A DNA stretch of 54,046 nt from Lachnospiraceae bacterium. GTDB taxonomy: Bacteria; Bacillota; Clostridia; Lachnospirales; Lachnospiraceae. The stretch is taken from positions 1 through 54,046 of the forward strand of contig CAAFZP010000130.1 in assembly GCA_900767585.1 (NCBI GenBank), given 5' to 3'. Both the position numbers and the translations under genes were made by a program. Positions 23,568 to 32,476 of the stretch are shown in pieces. The notes under the pieces were generated by a model, which saw nothing but the letters and a program-made list of their open reading frames with translations, did not search any database and was not told the origin of the DNA. The number at the start of each line of letters is the position of its first letter. Position 1 is the stretch's first letter.

Positions 23568-24815
23568 ATGGATTGTGTGAAAAAAATAGGACGTATAATG
23601 CAAACAATCCGGTGGCTGGTGTTTGGACTGGCCATTTTTCTATGCTTCGGTAAACCATATCAGACGGTTGCTGCAAATAACCCGGATCCGGATACGGAGA
23701 CACCATCATCCAAACCGGGACAAGCTGCCACTGGGGAAAAAGAAACGGAACAAACAAATGAAATCTATGAGTCCATCCTTGAGGAACTTGATCTCGATGA
23801 ACTCGAACAGGAATTTCGGCGGGAAGGAATCGAGATGCCGGTGTCATTTTCAGACATGGTGAAAAAACAGATAGAGGGCGATGAAAAATCAGTTCTTTCG
23901 GCCTTTTTGGAAACTGTAAGCCATGCATTTTTTGGTACGCTGGCACAAAATAAAAGCCTGTTGCTGGAACTGATCGGAATTGTGCTGATCGGAAGTATTT
24001 TTGTCAATCTGTCAAATTCTTTTGCAAGTGGGCTAATCAGTGAAAATGGGTTTTATATCACATATATGCTTATGACATCCCTGCTTTTGACTTCTTTTTC
24101 CATGGCATATGGCATCACGGTTTCGGCACTCGAAAAAGTGTTGGTTGCGGTCCGCCTTTTTGTCCCGGCATTTTTGCTGGTGTTACAATTTCTTGGACAT
24201 ACGGCGGCAGCGGGTGGTACCTATCACCTGGTTTTGGTTGGAATCTGGGTGATACAGGCGGTCATTATCCGTGTGGTTTTGCCGCTTATTGAATTTTATG
24301 TCATTGTTTCTATGGTAAACAATCTTGGAAAAGAGGATAGTTTTTCAAAACTGTGTGAGCTTGTGCAAAGCCTGATCAAATGGATTCTCAAGACGATTAT
24401 AGCTGCTGTGATCGGCCTCAATATCATCAAAGGACTTCTGGGACCGCAAATGGATATCCTTGGAAAGACAATGATAAACCGGACGCTTGCGGCAATTCCG
24501 GGAAGCGTTGTCTCTGTACTTGCAGGAACATATCTTGCCTGTGGAATGATCATAAAAAACAGTATCGGTATTGCAGGAATCATCCTGTTGTCTGTCATAT
24601 GCCTGATTCCACTGGTGCAGCTTTTTTTGCTGATGTTTACTGTGCGGATCACAACCGCATTGATCCAGCCGATGGGCGACCGGCGGTATGTAGATGGAAC
24701 ATCGGCACTTGCGGGAGGAATCGGTATGCTGATGCAGGCGTTGGCAAGTGCGCTTGTTTTGTTTGTAGTTACACTTGCGATTATGGTAGGTGCAACAAAT
24801 GGCTCGACAGGGTAA
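23568..24815 (+). CDS. spoIIIAE: Stage III sporulation protein AE
   Basis: This 415-residue polytopic membrane protein has an N-terminal signal-like helix (about 12-32), a polar, Asp/Glu-rich external segment, and about eight membrane helices starting near residue 130. Family segments include VRLFVPAFLLVLQFLGHTAA, LVLVGIWVIQAV, and KGLLGPQMDILGKTMINRTL with AAIPGSVVSVLAGTYL. SpoIIIAE is the largest membrane component of the channel. Confidence 0.94.
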   Translation: MDCVKKIGRIMQTIRWLVFGLAIFLCFGKPYQTVAANNPDPDTETPSSKPGQAATGEKETEQTNEIYESILEELDLDELEQEFRREGIEMPVSFSDMVKKQIEGDEKSVLSAFLETVSHAFFGTLAQNKSLLLELIGIVLIGSIFVNLSNSFASGLISENGFYITYMLMTSLLLTSFSMAYGITVSALEKVLVAVRLFVPAFLLVLQFLGHTAAAGGTYHLVLVGIWVIQAVIIRVVLPLIEFYVIVSMVNNLGKEDSFSKLCELVQSLIKWILKTIIAAVIGLNIIKGLLGPQMDILGKTMINRTLAAIPGSVVSVLAGTYLACGMIIKNSIGIAGIILLSVICLIPLVQLFLLMFTVRITTALIQPMGDRRYVDGTSALAGGIGMLMQALASALVLFVVTLAIMVGATNGSTG

Positions 24816-24833
24816 AAGATGGGAGGAATCGGG

Positions 24834-25301
24834 ATGTCCGGCTGGATGAAAAGTCTGATTTTTTATTTGTTGCTTGCGGCGATTGTTACGCAGATGGCTC
24901 CATCAAAGCAATACAGGCAATATATTCGTTATTATATCGGACTGGTTGTGATTGTTCTGCTGGCAAGCCCGCTTCGCTTCCTGTTTCAATTTGGAAGCGG
25001 TGATTTGCAGGAGCTATTATATGAACTCGAACATGTGGAATCGCAAGAGCCATTTTTGAAAAATGGAGGCAGTCTGTCAGACTATTACGATATGAGTGTC
25101 AGGGAAGAAATCCGCAGGAACCTGGAACATTATCCGGTGGAGGATGTTGCAGTTATAACAACGGAGGATGGAACGCTGCTTCAATGTACCGTTTATGTAA
25201 CAGAAACTTTGATGACGGAACATACAGAGTCCGAAATAAAAAAATATATTTCGGATGTCTATAATTTCGATGATGCTCGTATATATGTAGTAAGACGGTG
25301 A
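24834..25301 (+). CDS. spoIIIAF: Stage III sporulation protein AF
   Basis: This 155-residue protein has two N-terminal membrane helices (SLIFYLLLAAIVTQMAP, YIGLVVIVLLASPL) and a C-terminal ring-building-motif-like domain. It fits SpoIIIAF, which forms rings with AG and AH. ATG 24834 is favoured over ATG 24819, because GGGAGGA at 24821-24827 has the right spacing. spoIIIAG follows 4 bases after the stop. Confidence 0.9.
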   Translation: MSGWMKSLIFYLLLAAIVTQMAPSKQYRQYIRYYIGLVVIVLLASPLRFLFQFGSGDLQELLYELEHVESQEPFLKNGGSLSDYYDMSVREEIRRNLEHYPVEDVAVITTEDGTLLQCTVYVTETLMTEHTESEIKKYISDVYNFDDARIYVVRR

Positions 25302-25305
25302 GAAT

Positions 25306-25701
25306 ATGGAGTTGAAATTTAAGAAAAACGAAAAATGGAACAAAGTAATCCTGATCGTGTTGTGCGGTATCTTATTGCTTGTGATTGCTATGCCGCAGAA
25401 GACATCTTATACAGGCGCGGAGAAAACGGCAACGGAAGTGACGGATGCATCTGCTTATGAAGAACGCCTGCAAAAACTGCTGGCCGACACCTATGGTGCG
25501 GATGTTGTGGATGTGCTGATCTATGCCGGAAATAAAACACAGACATATTATGGATCAAGTGGGCAGGAAAGTATAACAGGCGTTCTGATCACGATAAAAA
25601 AGGAAGCAGTTTCTGATACAACAGTTGCAGATATTACGTTGGCTGTATGTGCGTTGTTTGATTTGCCGGCGCATAAGGTGGCGGTTTTGGTAAAAAAATA
25701 G
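25306..25701 (+). CDS. spoIIIAG: Stage III sporulation protein AG, short form
   Basis: This 131-residue protein has an N-terminal membrane helix (VILIVLCGILLLVIAM), a short linker, a helix (YEERLQKLLADTYGADVVDV) and the closing part of a ring-building motif (DITLAVCALFDLPAHKVAVLVKK). SpoIIIAG is usually about 180-230 residues, since a long beta-strand insertion splits the ring-building motif and forms the beta-triangle seen in the B. subtilis ring. Here only about 20 residues (NKTQTYYGSSGQESITGVLI) lie between the two halves, so the insertion is absent or almost so. The gene is intact, with no sign of a frameshift, and its position in the operon is as expected. Confidence 0.88.
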   Translation: MELKFKKNEKWNKVILIVLCGILLLVIAMPQKTSYTGAEKTATEVTDASAYEERLQKLLADTYGADVVDVLIYAGNKTQTYYGSSGQESITGVLITIKKEAVSDTTVADITLAVCALFDLPAHKVAVLVKK

Positions 25702-25711
25702 GGAGGGTTTT

Positions 25712-26359
25712 ATGAAGAAGAAAAACATGAAACGAAACCAGATTATTATTGGCGCGCTCACAGTCCTGCTTGGTGTGGCAGGTTATATAAACTTTTCCGG
25801 TGAGAAATTCAACCTTGCATCGGAAGAGAAAGAGACGGCACAATCCGCGTTTGCGGAAGAGCAGATGCCAACCTATACGGATGCATCCATGTCTAAGACC
25901 GGGGAGATATCCGGCGAAATGACTGTTTCCGATCTGGATGAGGATGAGAAAATGGAATTGAATTCCGAGGAAGGAAAAATCGGAGAGGCAGTACTTACTT
26001 CTGCAAATGCAGCAAATAACTTTGTTTCCATCAAGCTGAACCGGGAGCAGAACCGAAGCCAGAACAAAGAGACGCTGTTGGAAATCATCAATGGAGACGG
26101 GATGGATACGCAGGCTGTTGCGTCTGCAACGGACGCATATGTGAAGCTTACGGAGGACGCGGAAAAAGAACAGGAAGCGGAATCCATTCTTGCAGCAAAA
26201 GGATTTGGAGATGCGATCGTTTCTATCAGCGATGCCTGTGTGGATGTAGTGTTAAACTGTACAGAACTTCCGGATGCCAGACGGGCACAGGTAGAGGATG
26301 TTGTGACGCGGAAAACCGGATGCAATGTGGAAGATATTGTAATCACACTTGCACAATAA
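25712..26359 (+). CDS. spoIIIAH: Stage III sporulation protein AH
   Basis: SpoIIIAH is the mother-cell partner of SpoIIQ in the intercellular channel. The 215-residue protein has a single N-terminal membrane helix (QIIIGALTVLLGVAGYINF), an acidic linker, and a C-terminal ring-building domain from KLTEDAEKEQEAESILAAKGFG to CNVEDIVITLAQ. GGGAGGG precedes the ATG. It closes the spoIIIA operon, and a terminator follows 12 bases later. Confidence 0.93.
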   Translation: MKKKNMKRNQIIIGALTVLLGVAGYINFSGEKFNLASEEKETAQSAFAEEQMPTYTDASMSKTGEISGEMTVSDLDEDEKMELNSEEGKIGEAVLTSANAANNFVSIKLNREQNRSQNKETLLEIINGDGMDTQAVASATDAYVKLTEDAEKEQEAESILAAKGFGDAIVSISDACVDVVLNCTELPDARRAQVEDVVTRKTGCNVEDIVITLAQ

Positions 26360-26370
26360 GAAAAACGAAA

Positions 26371-26398
26371 AAAGCCTTGCATGGATGCAGGGCTTTTT
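26371..26398 (+). terminator. Intrinsic terminator after spoIIIAH
   Basis: AAAGCCTTGCAT pairs with ATGCAGGGCTTT (one G-T pair), two-base loop, then T run to 26398. Confidence 0.85.
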
Positions 26399-26400
26399 AG

Positions 26401-26429
26401 TTGCATATTATGCACAAATTGGGTATAAT
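26401..26429 (+). promoter_or_regulatory. Promoter of the asp23-to-recN gene cluster
   Basis: TTGCAT at 26401-26406 and perfect TATAAT at 26424-26429, 17-base spacer, immediately after the spoIIIA terminator. No terminator is seen from here to 35461, so one transcript could cover asp23 to recN. Confidence 0.75.
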
Positions 26430-26483
26430 ATTTTACATATGCAAAGAAATAACAACCATAGAGGAACAGATAAGGAGGCAGTT

Positions 26484-26846
26484 ATGAGTGATATGATAAA
26501 CGAAGACGAAAAGATTGGAAAAATCAGTATAGCAGACGGTGTTGTAGCATCGATCGCAGGCATTGCTGCGATTGAGGTGGAAGGTGTATCGAAACTGACG
26601 GGAAATATATCCAAGGAGCTCGTTGCCAAGCTTGGAAAGAAAAATCTGGCCAATGGCGTGAAAGTTGAAATCACAGATGGAAATGTTGCCGTTGATCTGT
26701 CTTTGGAAGTAGAATATGGTACAAGTATCAAGAAGGTATCCGAGGATGTACAAGAGAAAGTCAAGCAGGCAATTGAGAATATGACAGGACTGCATGTGCG
26801 TGTTGTAAATGTGGTTGTGTCCGGCATCCGTATGAATAAAGAGTAA
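26484..26846 (+). CDS. Asp23/Gls24-family envelope stress protein
   Basis: This 120-residue protein has the Asp23/Gls24 (YqhY/AmaP partner) pattern: GKISIADGVVASIAGIAAIEVEGV, VKVEITDGNVAVDLSLEVEYG, and VQEKVKQAIENMTGLHVRVVNVVVSG. It is the YqhY orthologue by position, directly before nusB as in Bacillus. These proteins associate with the membrane and affect lipid or envelope homeostasis. ATG 26484 has an AAGGAGG site. Confidence 0.93.
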   Translation: MSDMINEDEKIGKISIADGVVASIAGIAAIEVEGVSKLTGNISKELVAKLGKKNLANGVKVEITDGNVAVDLSLEVEYGTSIKKVSEDVQEKVKQAIENMTGLHVRVVNVVVSGIRMNKE

Positions 26847-26857
26847 GGCGGTTAATT

Positions 26858-27304
26858 ATGACAAGACGAGGAATTCGAGAAAATATTTTCCTGATTATTT
26901 TCAAAGCGGCATTTAACAATCAGGAGGAGATGGAAGAACAGATTCATTTTACGGTGGATCAGATTGAGACACCAGAAGAGGATCCGGATGATATCGCGGT
27001 TGCAGAGGCGGGATGTGCGAAGGAAAGTGAGATTGCCTATATCGAGGAAAAGTCTCACAAAATCCTTGCCATGCTTCCCGAACTTGATGCGAAAATCAGT
27101 GAGATTTCGGAAGGCTGGCAGATTGGCAGACTTGGAAAGCCGGAACTTGCAATCCTCCGTGTCGCATTGTATGAGATGCTTTATGATGAGGAAGTACCAT
27201 TCGGAGTCGCAATCAATGAAGCGGTTGAGCTTGCAAAGAAATATTGCAATCCGGATGCAAGCGGATTTATCAATGCAGTGTTAGCAAAGGTTCAGGAACC
27301 ATGA
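26858..27304 (+). CDS. nusB: Transcription antitermination protein NusB
   Basis: NusB binds boxA RNA with NusE/S10 and supports rRNA antitermination. The 148-residue all-helical protein starts with TRRGIRENIFLIIFKAAF and ends with the conserved PFGVAINEAVELAKKYCNPDASGFINAVL. Its TGA stop overlaps the xseA ATG (ATGA), so translation is coupled. Confidence 0.95.
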   Translation: MTRRGIRENIFLIIFKAAFNNQEEMEEQIHFTVDQIETPEEDPDDIAVAEAGCAKESEIAYIEEKSHKILAMLPELDAKISEISEGWQIGRLGKPELAILRVALYEMLYDEEVPFGVAINEAVELAKKYCNPDASGFINAVLAKVQEP

Positions 27305-28626
27305 GAGTTGAGAACGGAAAAAGAATTTATTCTGTCCGGGATGTAAATGCTTATACAGAAAATATCATCACGCAGGATTATATGTTGAAAAATATATGCC
27401 TCGAAGGAGAAATCACCCAGTATAACAAAGCGGGTACGGGGCATATCTATCTGACATTGAAAGATTGCACGCCGCCGGGACAAGCCGGTTACGATGCTTC
27501 TTACAACGGAATTTTAAAAGTAAATATCTGGAAAAGCACAGCACAGCGTCTGCAGGTGGAACTTTCTGTCGGTGATGTGATTGTGCTGACCGGGAGAGCA
27601 GGCATCTACGCACCAAATGGAACCTACAGCATCTCGGCGTCTACAGTCCGGAAAAAAGAAGAAACCGGATGGCACGGAGCTGCTTATGCGGAGACGAAAA
27701 AAAGATTAGAGGCGGAAGGACTGTTTGATGCGGCAATAAAAAAGCCAATTCCGAAATATCCAAAGACGGTTGGAATCCTTGCATCGGTCGGTACAAATGG
27801 ATATAAAGACATCACAGTCAACGGAAAAAAACAGAATCCATATATCCAGATGTATGTCTGTGATTCGCGCGTACAGGGTGAGAATGCGGTGGAGATGCTG
27901 GTGGACGGAATCAGACGGCTGGACCGGATGGGACTGTCTGTGATCGTGATTGTCCGCGGTGGTGGTGCGAAAGAAGATTTGAACGCATTTGACGATGAAC
28001 GGGTGGTACGTGCGGTCTACCAGGCAAAGACACCGGTGATTTCCGGAACCGGGCATGAAGGAGATTTCTCGTTGACGGATGAGGCTGCGGATGCCAGGGA
28101 ATCAACACCATCCATGGTGGCAAAGCGTGTGTTTCCGGATGCGTCCGATATCCGAAGCAACCTGAATTACAGAGCCCGGGAGATGGCACAATATATGGGT
28201 GGTAAATGTCATTTGCAGCAAAATGAACTGGAGACTGTAAAAAAAGAGATGACGATTCATATGCAGTCAAAACTCCAGACGATGAAAGATCAGATAGCAT
28301 CTTATGCGAGATTGATTCAGACGGGATCACCGCAGGCAAAACTTGCGGAAAACCGCGAAGTATTACAACGCAAATCGGAGCTGCTAAAAGGGAATACAAA
28401 CAGTCTGCTGCAAAGATATAATCACCGGATTGAGATGTTGATTGCAACATTGCACGGAAATTCGCCGACTGCAAAATTGACAGGCGGTTTTGGTTATCTC
28501 GAAGTGCAGGGGCACCCTGTGCTTTCTGCTGCAGACACAAAGGCAGGAGATACACTCCGGGTTGTTGTGCATGATGGAGAAATCTCCGCGACCGTAGATG
28601 ACGTCAAAAAAACAGAGGAAATATAA
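27301..28626 (+). CDS. xseA: Exodeoxyribonuclease VII large subunit
   Basis: This 441-residue subunit degrades single-stranded DNA bidirectionally. It has the N-terminal OB fold (YSVRDVNAYTENIITQDYML, LEGEITQYNKAGTGHIYLTLKD), the catalytic core (VIVRGGGAKEDLNAFDDERV and TPVISGTGHEGDFSLTDEAAD), and a C-terminal coiled coil that binds XseB. The start at 27301 follows family alignment and the ATGA overlap with nusB; frames open further upstream lie inside nusB. In Bacillus, folD lies between nusB and xseA, but it is missing here. Confidence 0.95.
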   Translation: MRVENGKRIYSVRDVNAYTENIITQDYMLKNICLEGEITQYNKAGTGHIYLTLKDCTPPGQAGYDASYNGILKVNIWKSTAQRLQVELSVGDVIVLTGRAGIYAPNGTYSISASTVRKKEETGWHGAAYAETKKRLEAEGLFDAAIKKPIPKYPKTVGILASVGTNGYKDITVNGKKQNPYIQMYVCDSRVQGENAVEMLVDGIRRLDRMGLSVIVIVRGGGAKEDLNAFDDERVVRAVYQAKTPVISGTGHEGDFSLTDEAADARESTPSMVAKRVFPDASDIRSNLNYRAREMAQYMGGKCHLQQNELETVKKEMTIHMQSKLQTMKDQIASYARLIQTGSPQAKLAENREVLQRKSELLKGNTNSLLQRYNHRIEMLIATLHGNSPTAKLTGGFGYLEVQGHPVLSAADTKAGDTLRVVVHDGEISATVDDVKKTEEI

Positions 28627-28644
28627 AACAGGAGAGTTCGACAG

Positions 28645-28842
28645 ATGGAAACAGAAACAAAGAACTTTGATTTAGAAGACGCGTTTGCGCGCCTTGATGA
28701 AATCAATAAAAAACTGGCTGACCCCAAAACAAGCTTAAAAGATGCGCTTGAGCTTTACAAAGAAGGCGTGACGCTTGTATCGGCATGCAGGGAAGAATTT
28801 TTGAGTGTCGAAAAGGAGATAAAGATTTTAGATGAAGTATGA
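28645..28842 (+). CDS. xseB: Exodeoxyribonuclease VII small subunit
   Basis: This 65-residue helical hairpin protein (FDLEDAFARLDEINKKLADP, LKDALELYKEGVTLVSACR) matches XseB in length and spacing, and several copies coat one XseA. The end overlaps ispA by 11 bases. Confidence 0.93.
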   Translation: METETKNFDLEDAFARLDEINKKLADPKTSLKDALELYKEGVTLVSACREEFLSVEKEIKILDEV

Positions 28843-29719
28843 TGCGTCGAAAATAGAAGATATGATCGAGCCATATCTGCCGGAAGAAACAGGATACCAG
28901 AAAACGGTCCTTTGTGCCATGAATTATGCAGTCAGGGCAGGAGGAAAACGCTTGCGTCCCATGATGTTACGACTTTGCTATGATATGTTTGCAAAAGAGG
29001 CAAAGGAAGACGTCGTACGTCCGTTTATGGCAGCGATGGAGATGATTCATACATATTCACTTGTACATGATGATCTTCCGGCGATGGATAATGATGCGCT
29101 CCGGCGAGGACTTCCGACTGTTCATGTGCAGTTTGGAGAGGACATGGCGATTTTAGCCGGGGACGCGCTGTTAAATTATGCGTTTGAGACGATGGGAAAG
29201 GCATTTTCTGTATGCCCGGGAGACACGGGGATCGAAAAAGCGTTTTGCGTGATGGCAAAAAAGGCAGGTATCTATGGCATGGTCGGTGGTCAGGTTTTAG
29301 ATGTCGAACGTGCAGGACTTCCGATGGATGAAAACCAGCTGGCATTTATATATGAGAATAAGACAGGCGCTTTAATTGCGGCAGCATGTATGTGTGGTGC
29401 GTATCTGGCTGGTGCGATGGAAGAAGACGTCAAAGCGCTTGAAGAGATGGCTTATGCAGTCGGACTTGCATTTCAGGTGCAGGATGACATTCTTGATCTC
29501 ATCGGAGATGAAGCGTCGATTGGAAAACCGACACACTCGGATGATAAAAATCACAAAGTCACATATGTGACAGTACACGGGATGGAAAATGCAAAACAGT
29601 ATGTTGCTTCTATGTCGCAGCGCGCTGTTTTAATATTGGAGAATATGAACGTGAGGGATAAGGAAGCCAAAGATGAGATGATAGCGCTTGTAAAAAGTCT
29701 GATTGACCGCGATCATTGA
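28832..29719 (+). CDS. ispA: Polyprenyl synthetase (farnesyl/geranyl diphosphate synthase)
   Basis: This 295-residue trans-prenyltransferase builds C10-C15 prenyl diphosphates for undecaprenyl and quinone precursors. It has GGKRLRPMMLRL, the first Asp-rich motif HDDLPAMDNDALRRG, GQVLDVERAG and the second Asp-rich motif QVQDDILDLIGD. The aromatic/Met residues before the first motif (MIHTYSLVHDD) fit a short-chain, FPP-type enzyme. It starts within xseB; dxs follows 32 bases downstream, and the two make one isoprenoid module. Confidence 0.93.
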   Translation: MKYDASKIEDMIEPYLPEETGYQKTVLCAMNYAVRAGGKRLRPMMLRLCYDMFAKEAKEDVVRPFMAAMEMIHTYSLVHDDLPAMDNDALRRGLPTVHVQFGEDMAILAGDALLNYAFETMGKAFSVCPGDTGIEKAFCVMAKKAGIYGMVGGQVLDVERAGLPMDENQLAFIYENKTGALIAAACMCGAYLAGAMEEDVKALEEMAYAVGLAFQVQDDILDLIGDEASIGKPTHSDDKNHKVTYVTVHGMENAKQYVASMSQRAVLILENMNVRDKEAKDEMIALVKSLIDRDH

Positions 29720-29751
29720 GATATGCAGATGGCTTATGATAGGACAATATA

Positions 29752-31623
29752 ATGCAGATTTTAGATAAAATCACAAAGGAAAATGATATAAAAGAAATAG
29801 ACAGACAGGAGTATCCGGAACTTGCACAGGAAATACGCGATTTTTTGATCGAAAAAGTGAGTAAATATGGTGGACATCTTGCGTCGAATCTTGGAACTGT
29901 GGAGCTTACGATGGCACTGCATGCGGTTATGGATTTTCCTGCGGACAAACTGATCTTTGATGTAGGGCATCAGTCCTACACGCATAAGATATTGACCGGG
30001 AGAAAAGAACTGTTTGATTCGCTTCGGCAATATGAAGGGTTAAGCGGATTCCCAAAGCGGGGAGAAAGTCCCTGTGATGCGTTCGATACCGGACACAGTT
30101 CAACCGGTATTTCTGCTGCAATGGGATATGCGGTTGCGCGGGATATGCGCGGGACAGACGAAAAGGTTGCAGTTGTAATCGGAGATGGATCGCTGACAGG
30201 TGGTATGGCATATGAAGCGTTAAATGGATTAGCCCAGTTAAAGACCGGATGTGTCGTGATCATCAATGACAATGAAATGTCAATCGATAAAAACGTTGGC
30301 GGTCTGTCCAAATACTTAAATGAAATCCGTCTTGGAAATGCATACAACGAATTAAAAACCGGTGTGGAGAGCAGCCTGTTAAATTCAAAAACCGGAACCC
30401 GGATTGCGAAGATTTTGAAGAAATCAAAGGATAATATCAAGCAGCTTTTCGTTCCGGGAATGTTCTTTGAGGAACTTGGAATTACGTATGTCGGTCCGAT
30501 TGACGGACATAATATCAATCAGATGATTACAACATTCCAGCAGGCATTTCGTTTGGAAAAGCCGATCATCATCCACGTGAAAACACAAAAAGGCCGGGGA
30601 TATGGGTATGCAGAACGCCATCCGGATTATTTCCATGGAATTGCTCCGTTTGACCCGCTGACCGGGAAAGTGCGCACACCGAAAAAAACGAGCTGTTATA
30701 CGGATATTTTCGCGAAAAAGATGGTTGAACTTGGCGAAAAACAGGATAATCTTGTTGCGATTACAGCAGCCATGGCGCAGGGAACCGGACTTTCCAGATT
30801 TGCAGAGGCTTACCCGAACCGCTTTTTTGATGTCGGGATTGCAGAACAACATGCGGTGACATTTGCAGCAGGCATGGCAGCGGCCGGATTAGTGCCGGTT
30901 GTTGCAGTTTATTCTTCTTTCCTGCAGCGGGCATATGATCAGATTCTGCATGATGTGTGTCTGCAAAAACTGCATGTGATATTTGCGATTGACCGGGCAG
31001 GTCTTGTTGGCCAGGATGGAGAAACCCATCAGGGAATATATGATGTGGCATATCTTTCCCATATGCCGGGCATGACAGTGTTAGCACCGAAAAACAGATA
31101 TGAATTAGAAGCGATGCTTGACTATGCATACACATTGGACGGACCGGTTGCAATCCGGTATCCGCGCGGCAGTGCATACAAAGGACGCGCAGATATACAG
31201 AGCAAAATAGAAACAGGCAGGAGTGAAGTGATTCAAGAAGCGCAGGAAGTGTGTGTTTTTTCCTGTGGCAGTAAGATGGAAGAGGCAGACCGGCTGGTTC
31301 ATATGCTGGAAGAAAAAAAGATTCCGGCAACTCTTGTCAATGTAAGGTTTTTGTCAGATGTTGATGCGCCGCTTGTGGAGCGCCTCGCACAGACGCATCA
31401 GATATTTGTCACGTTGGAAGATGCAATCTGGGAAGGATCCTACAGTGAGCGCCTGCTTACATTTCTGGCATGCCGGAAATGTCCGGACAGCTATACGTTT
31501 GTGAGTGGTGCGATACCGAAGCCATGCGTTCCACAGGGAAAAGTCGAAGAATTGTGTCATGCCATGCAGATCGATGCAACTGGACTTTTTGATAAAATCG
31601 TGGCAGCAAGAGGGAAAAAATAA
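29752..31623 (+). CDS. dxs: 1-deoxy-D-xylulose-5-phosphate synthase
   Basis: Dxs condenses pyruvate and glyceraldehyde-3-phosphate, the first MEP-pathway step, using thiamine diphosphate. The 623-residue protein has HLASNLGTVELTMALH, VGHQSYTHKILTGR, the TPP motif GDGSLTGGMAYEALN, THVGPIDGHN-like TYVGPIDGHNINQM, KTQKGRGYGYAE, and the transketolase-type GIAEQHAVTFAAG (catalytic Glu). AGGAC precedes the ATG. Length is normal. Confidence 0.97.
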   Translation: MQILDKITKENDIKEIDRQEYPELAQEIRDFLIEKVSKYGGHLASNLGTVELTMALHAVMDFPADKLIFDVGHQSYTHKILTGRKELFDSLRQYEGLSGFPKRGESPCDAFDTGHSSTGISAAMGYAVARDMRGTDEKVAVVIGDGSLTGGMAYEALNGLAQLKTGCVVIINDNEMSIDKNVGGLSKYLNEIRLGNAYNELKTGVESSLLNSKTGTRIAKILKKSKDNIKQLFVPGMFFEELGITYVGPIDGHNINQMITTFQQAFRLEKPIIIHVKTQKGRGYGYAERHPDYFHGIAPFDPLTGKVRTPKKTSCYTDIFAKKMVELGEKQDNLVAITAAMAQGTGLSRFAEAYPNRFFDVGIAEQHAVTFAAGMAAAGLVPVVAVYSSFLQRAYDQILHDVCLQKLHVIFAIDRAGLVGQDGETHQGIYDVAYLSHMPGMTVLAPKNRYELEAMLDYAYTLDGPVAIRYPRGSAYKGRADIQSKIETGRSEVIQEAQEVCVFSCGSKMEEADRLVHMLEEKKIPATLVNVRFLSDVDAPLVERLAQTHQIFVTLEDAIWEGSYSERLLTFLACRKCPDSYTFVSGAIPKPCVPQGKVEELCHAMQIDATGLFDKIVAARGKK

Positions 31624-31624
31624 G

Positions 31625-32476
31625 ATGGAAAAACAAAAAAAACAACGTCTCGACGTATTGTTAGTGGAAAAAGGACTCGCGGAATCGAGAGAAAAAGCAA
31701 AAGCCATTCTTATGGCTGGAATTGTATATGTAGATGGGAACAAGGAAGACAAAGCAGGCACAACATTTGCACCGGACGTACAGATTGAAGTAAAAGGAAA
31801 GACGCTGCCATATGTAAGCCGTGGCGGCTTGAAGCTTGAAAAAGCCATGCAGCAGTTCCCAATCACATTATCAGGAAAAGTCTGTATGGATGTCGGTTCT
31901 TCTACGGGCGGCTTTACGGACTGTATGCTGCAAAATGGAGCAGTGAAGGTGTATGCAGTCGATGTTGGGCATGGACAGCTTGCGTGGAAGCTTCGAAATG
32001 ACCCACGTGTGGTATGCATGGAGAAAACAAATATCCGATATGTGACACCGGAAGATATCGAAGAACGTGTTGAATTTTCTTCCATCGATGTGTCGTTTAT
32101 CTCTCTTACAAAAGTGCTGCTTCCGGTTAAAAATCTGCTGACTGACAAGGGACAGATCGTATGTCTGATTAAACCGCAGTTTGAAGCCGGACGGGAAAAA
32201 GTTGGTAAAAAAGGTGTTGTGCGGGACCGGAATGTCCATGAAGAAGTGATAGAGATGGTGATTGCGTATGCTGCTTCTATTGACCTTTATCCGCTGGCAC
32301 TTGACTTTTCACCGGTGAAAGGACCGGAGGGAAATATTGAATATTTATTGTTCTTGTCAAAGAACAAGGAAGATCAGAAAATCATGGATGACGCATCCAT
32401 TGATATACATGCAGTTGTTACAGCTTCGCATGAAACGCTGGACAAAAAACAGGCAGAGGAAACAGGCAATGAATAA
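31625..32476 (+). CDS. tlyA: TlyA-family rRNA 2'-O-methyltransferase / hemolysin homologue
   Basis: This 283-residue protein has an N-terminal S4 RNA-binding domain (RLDVLLVEKGLAESREKAKA, AGIVYVDG) and a Rossmann methyltransferase domain (CMDVGSSTGGFTDCML, KPQFEAGREKVGKKGVVRD). TlyA methylates 16S and 23S rRNA in mycobacteria; the Bacillus orthologue YqxC lies in the same place between dxs and ahrC. The start ATG 31625 is two bases after the dxs stop. Overlap with nadK is 8 bases. Confidence 0.93.
   Translation: MEKQKKQRLDVLLVEKGLAESREKAKAILMAGIVYVDGNKEDKAGTTFAPDVQIEVKGKTLPYVSRGGLKLEKAMQQFPITLSGKVCMDVGSSTGGFTDCMLQNGAVKVYAVDVGHGQLAWKLRNDPRVVCMEKTNIRYVTPEDIEERVEFSSIDVSFISLTKVLLPVKNLLTDKGQIVCLIKPQFEAGREKVGKKGVVRDRNVHEEVIEMVIAYAASIDLYPLALDFSPVKGPEGNIEYLLFLSKNKEDQKIMDDASIDIHAVVTASHETLDKKQAEETGNE

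Noticed and set aside
28632..28648. TTCGACA as a Spo0A box before xseB
   Set aside because: A single 7-base match that overlaps the ribosome site within a housekeeping operon; expected by chance in 54 kb.
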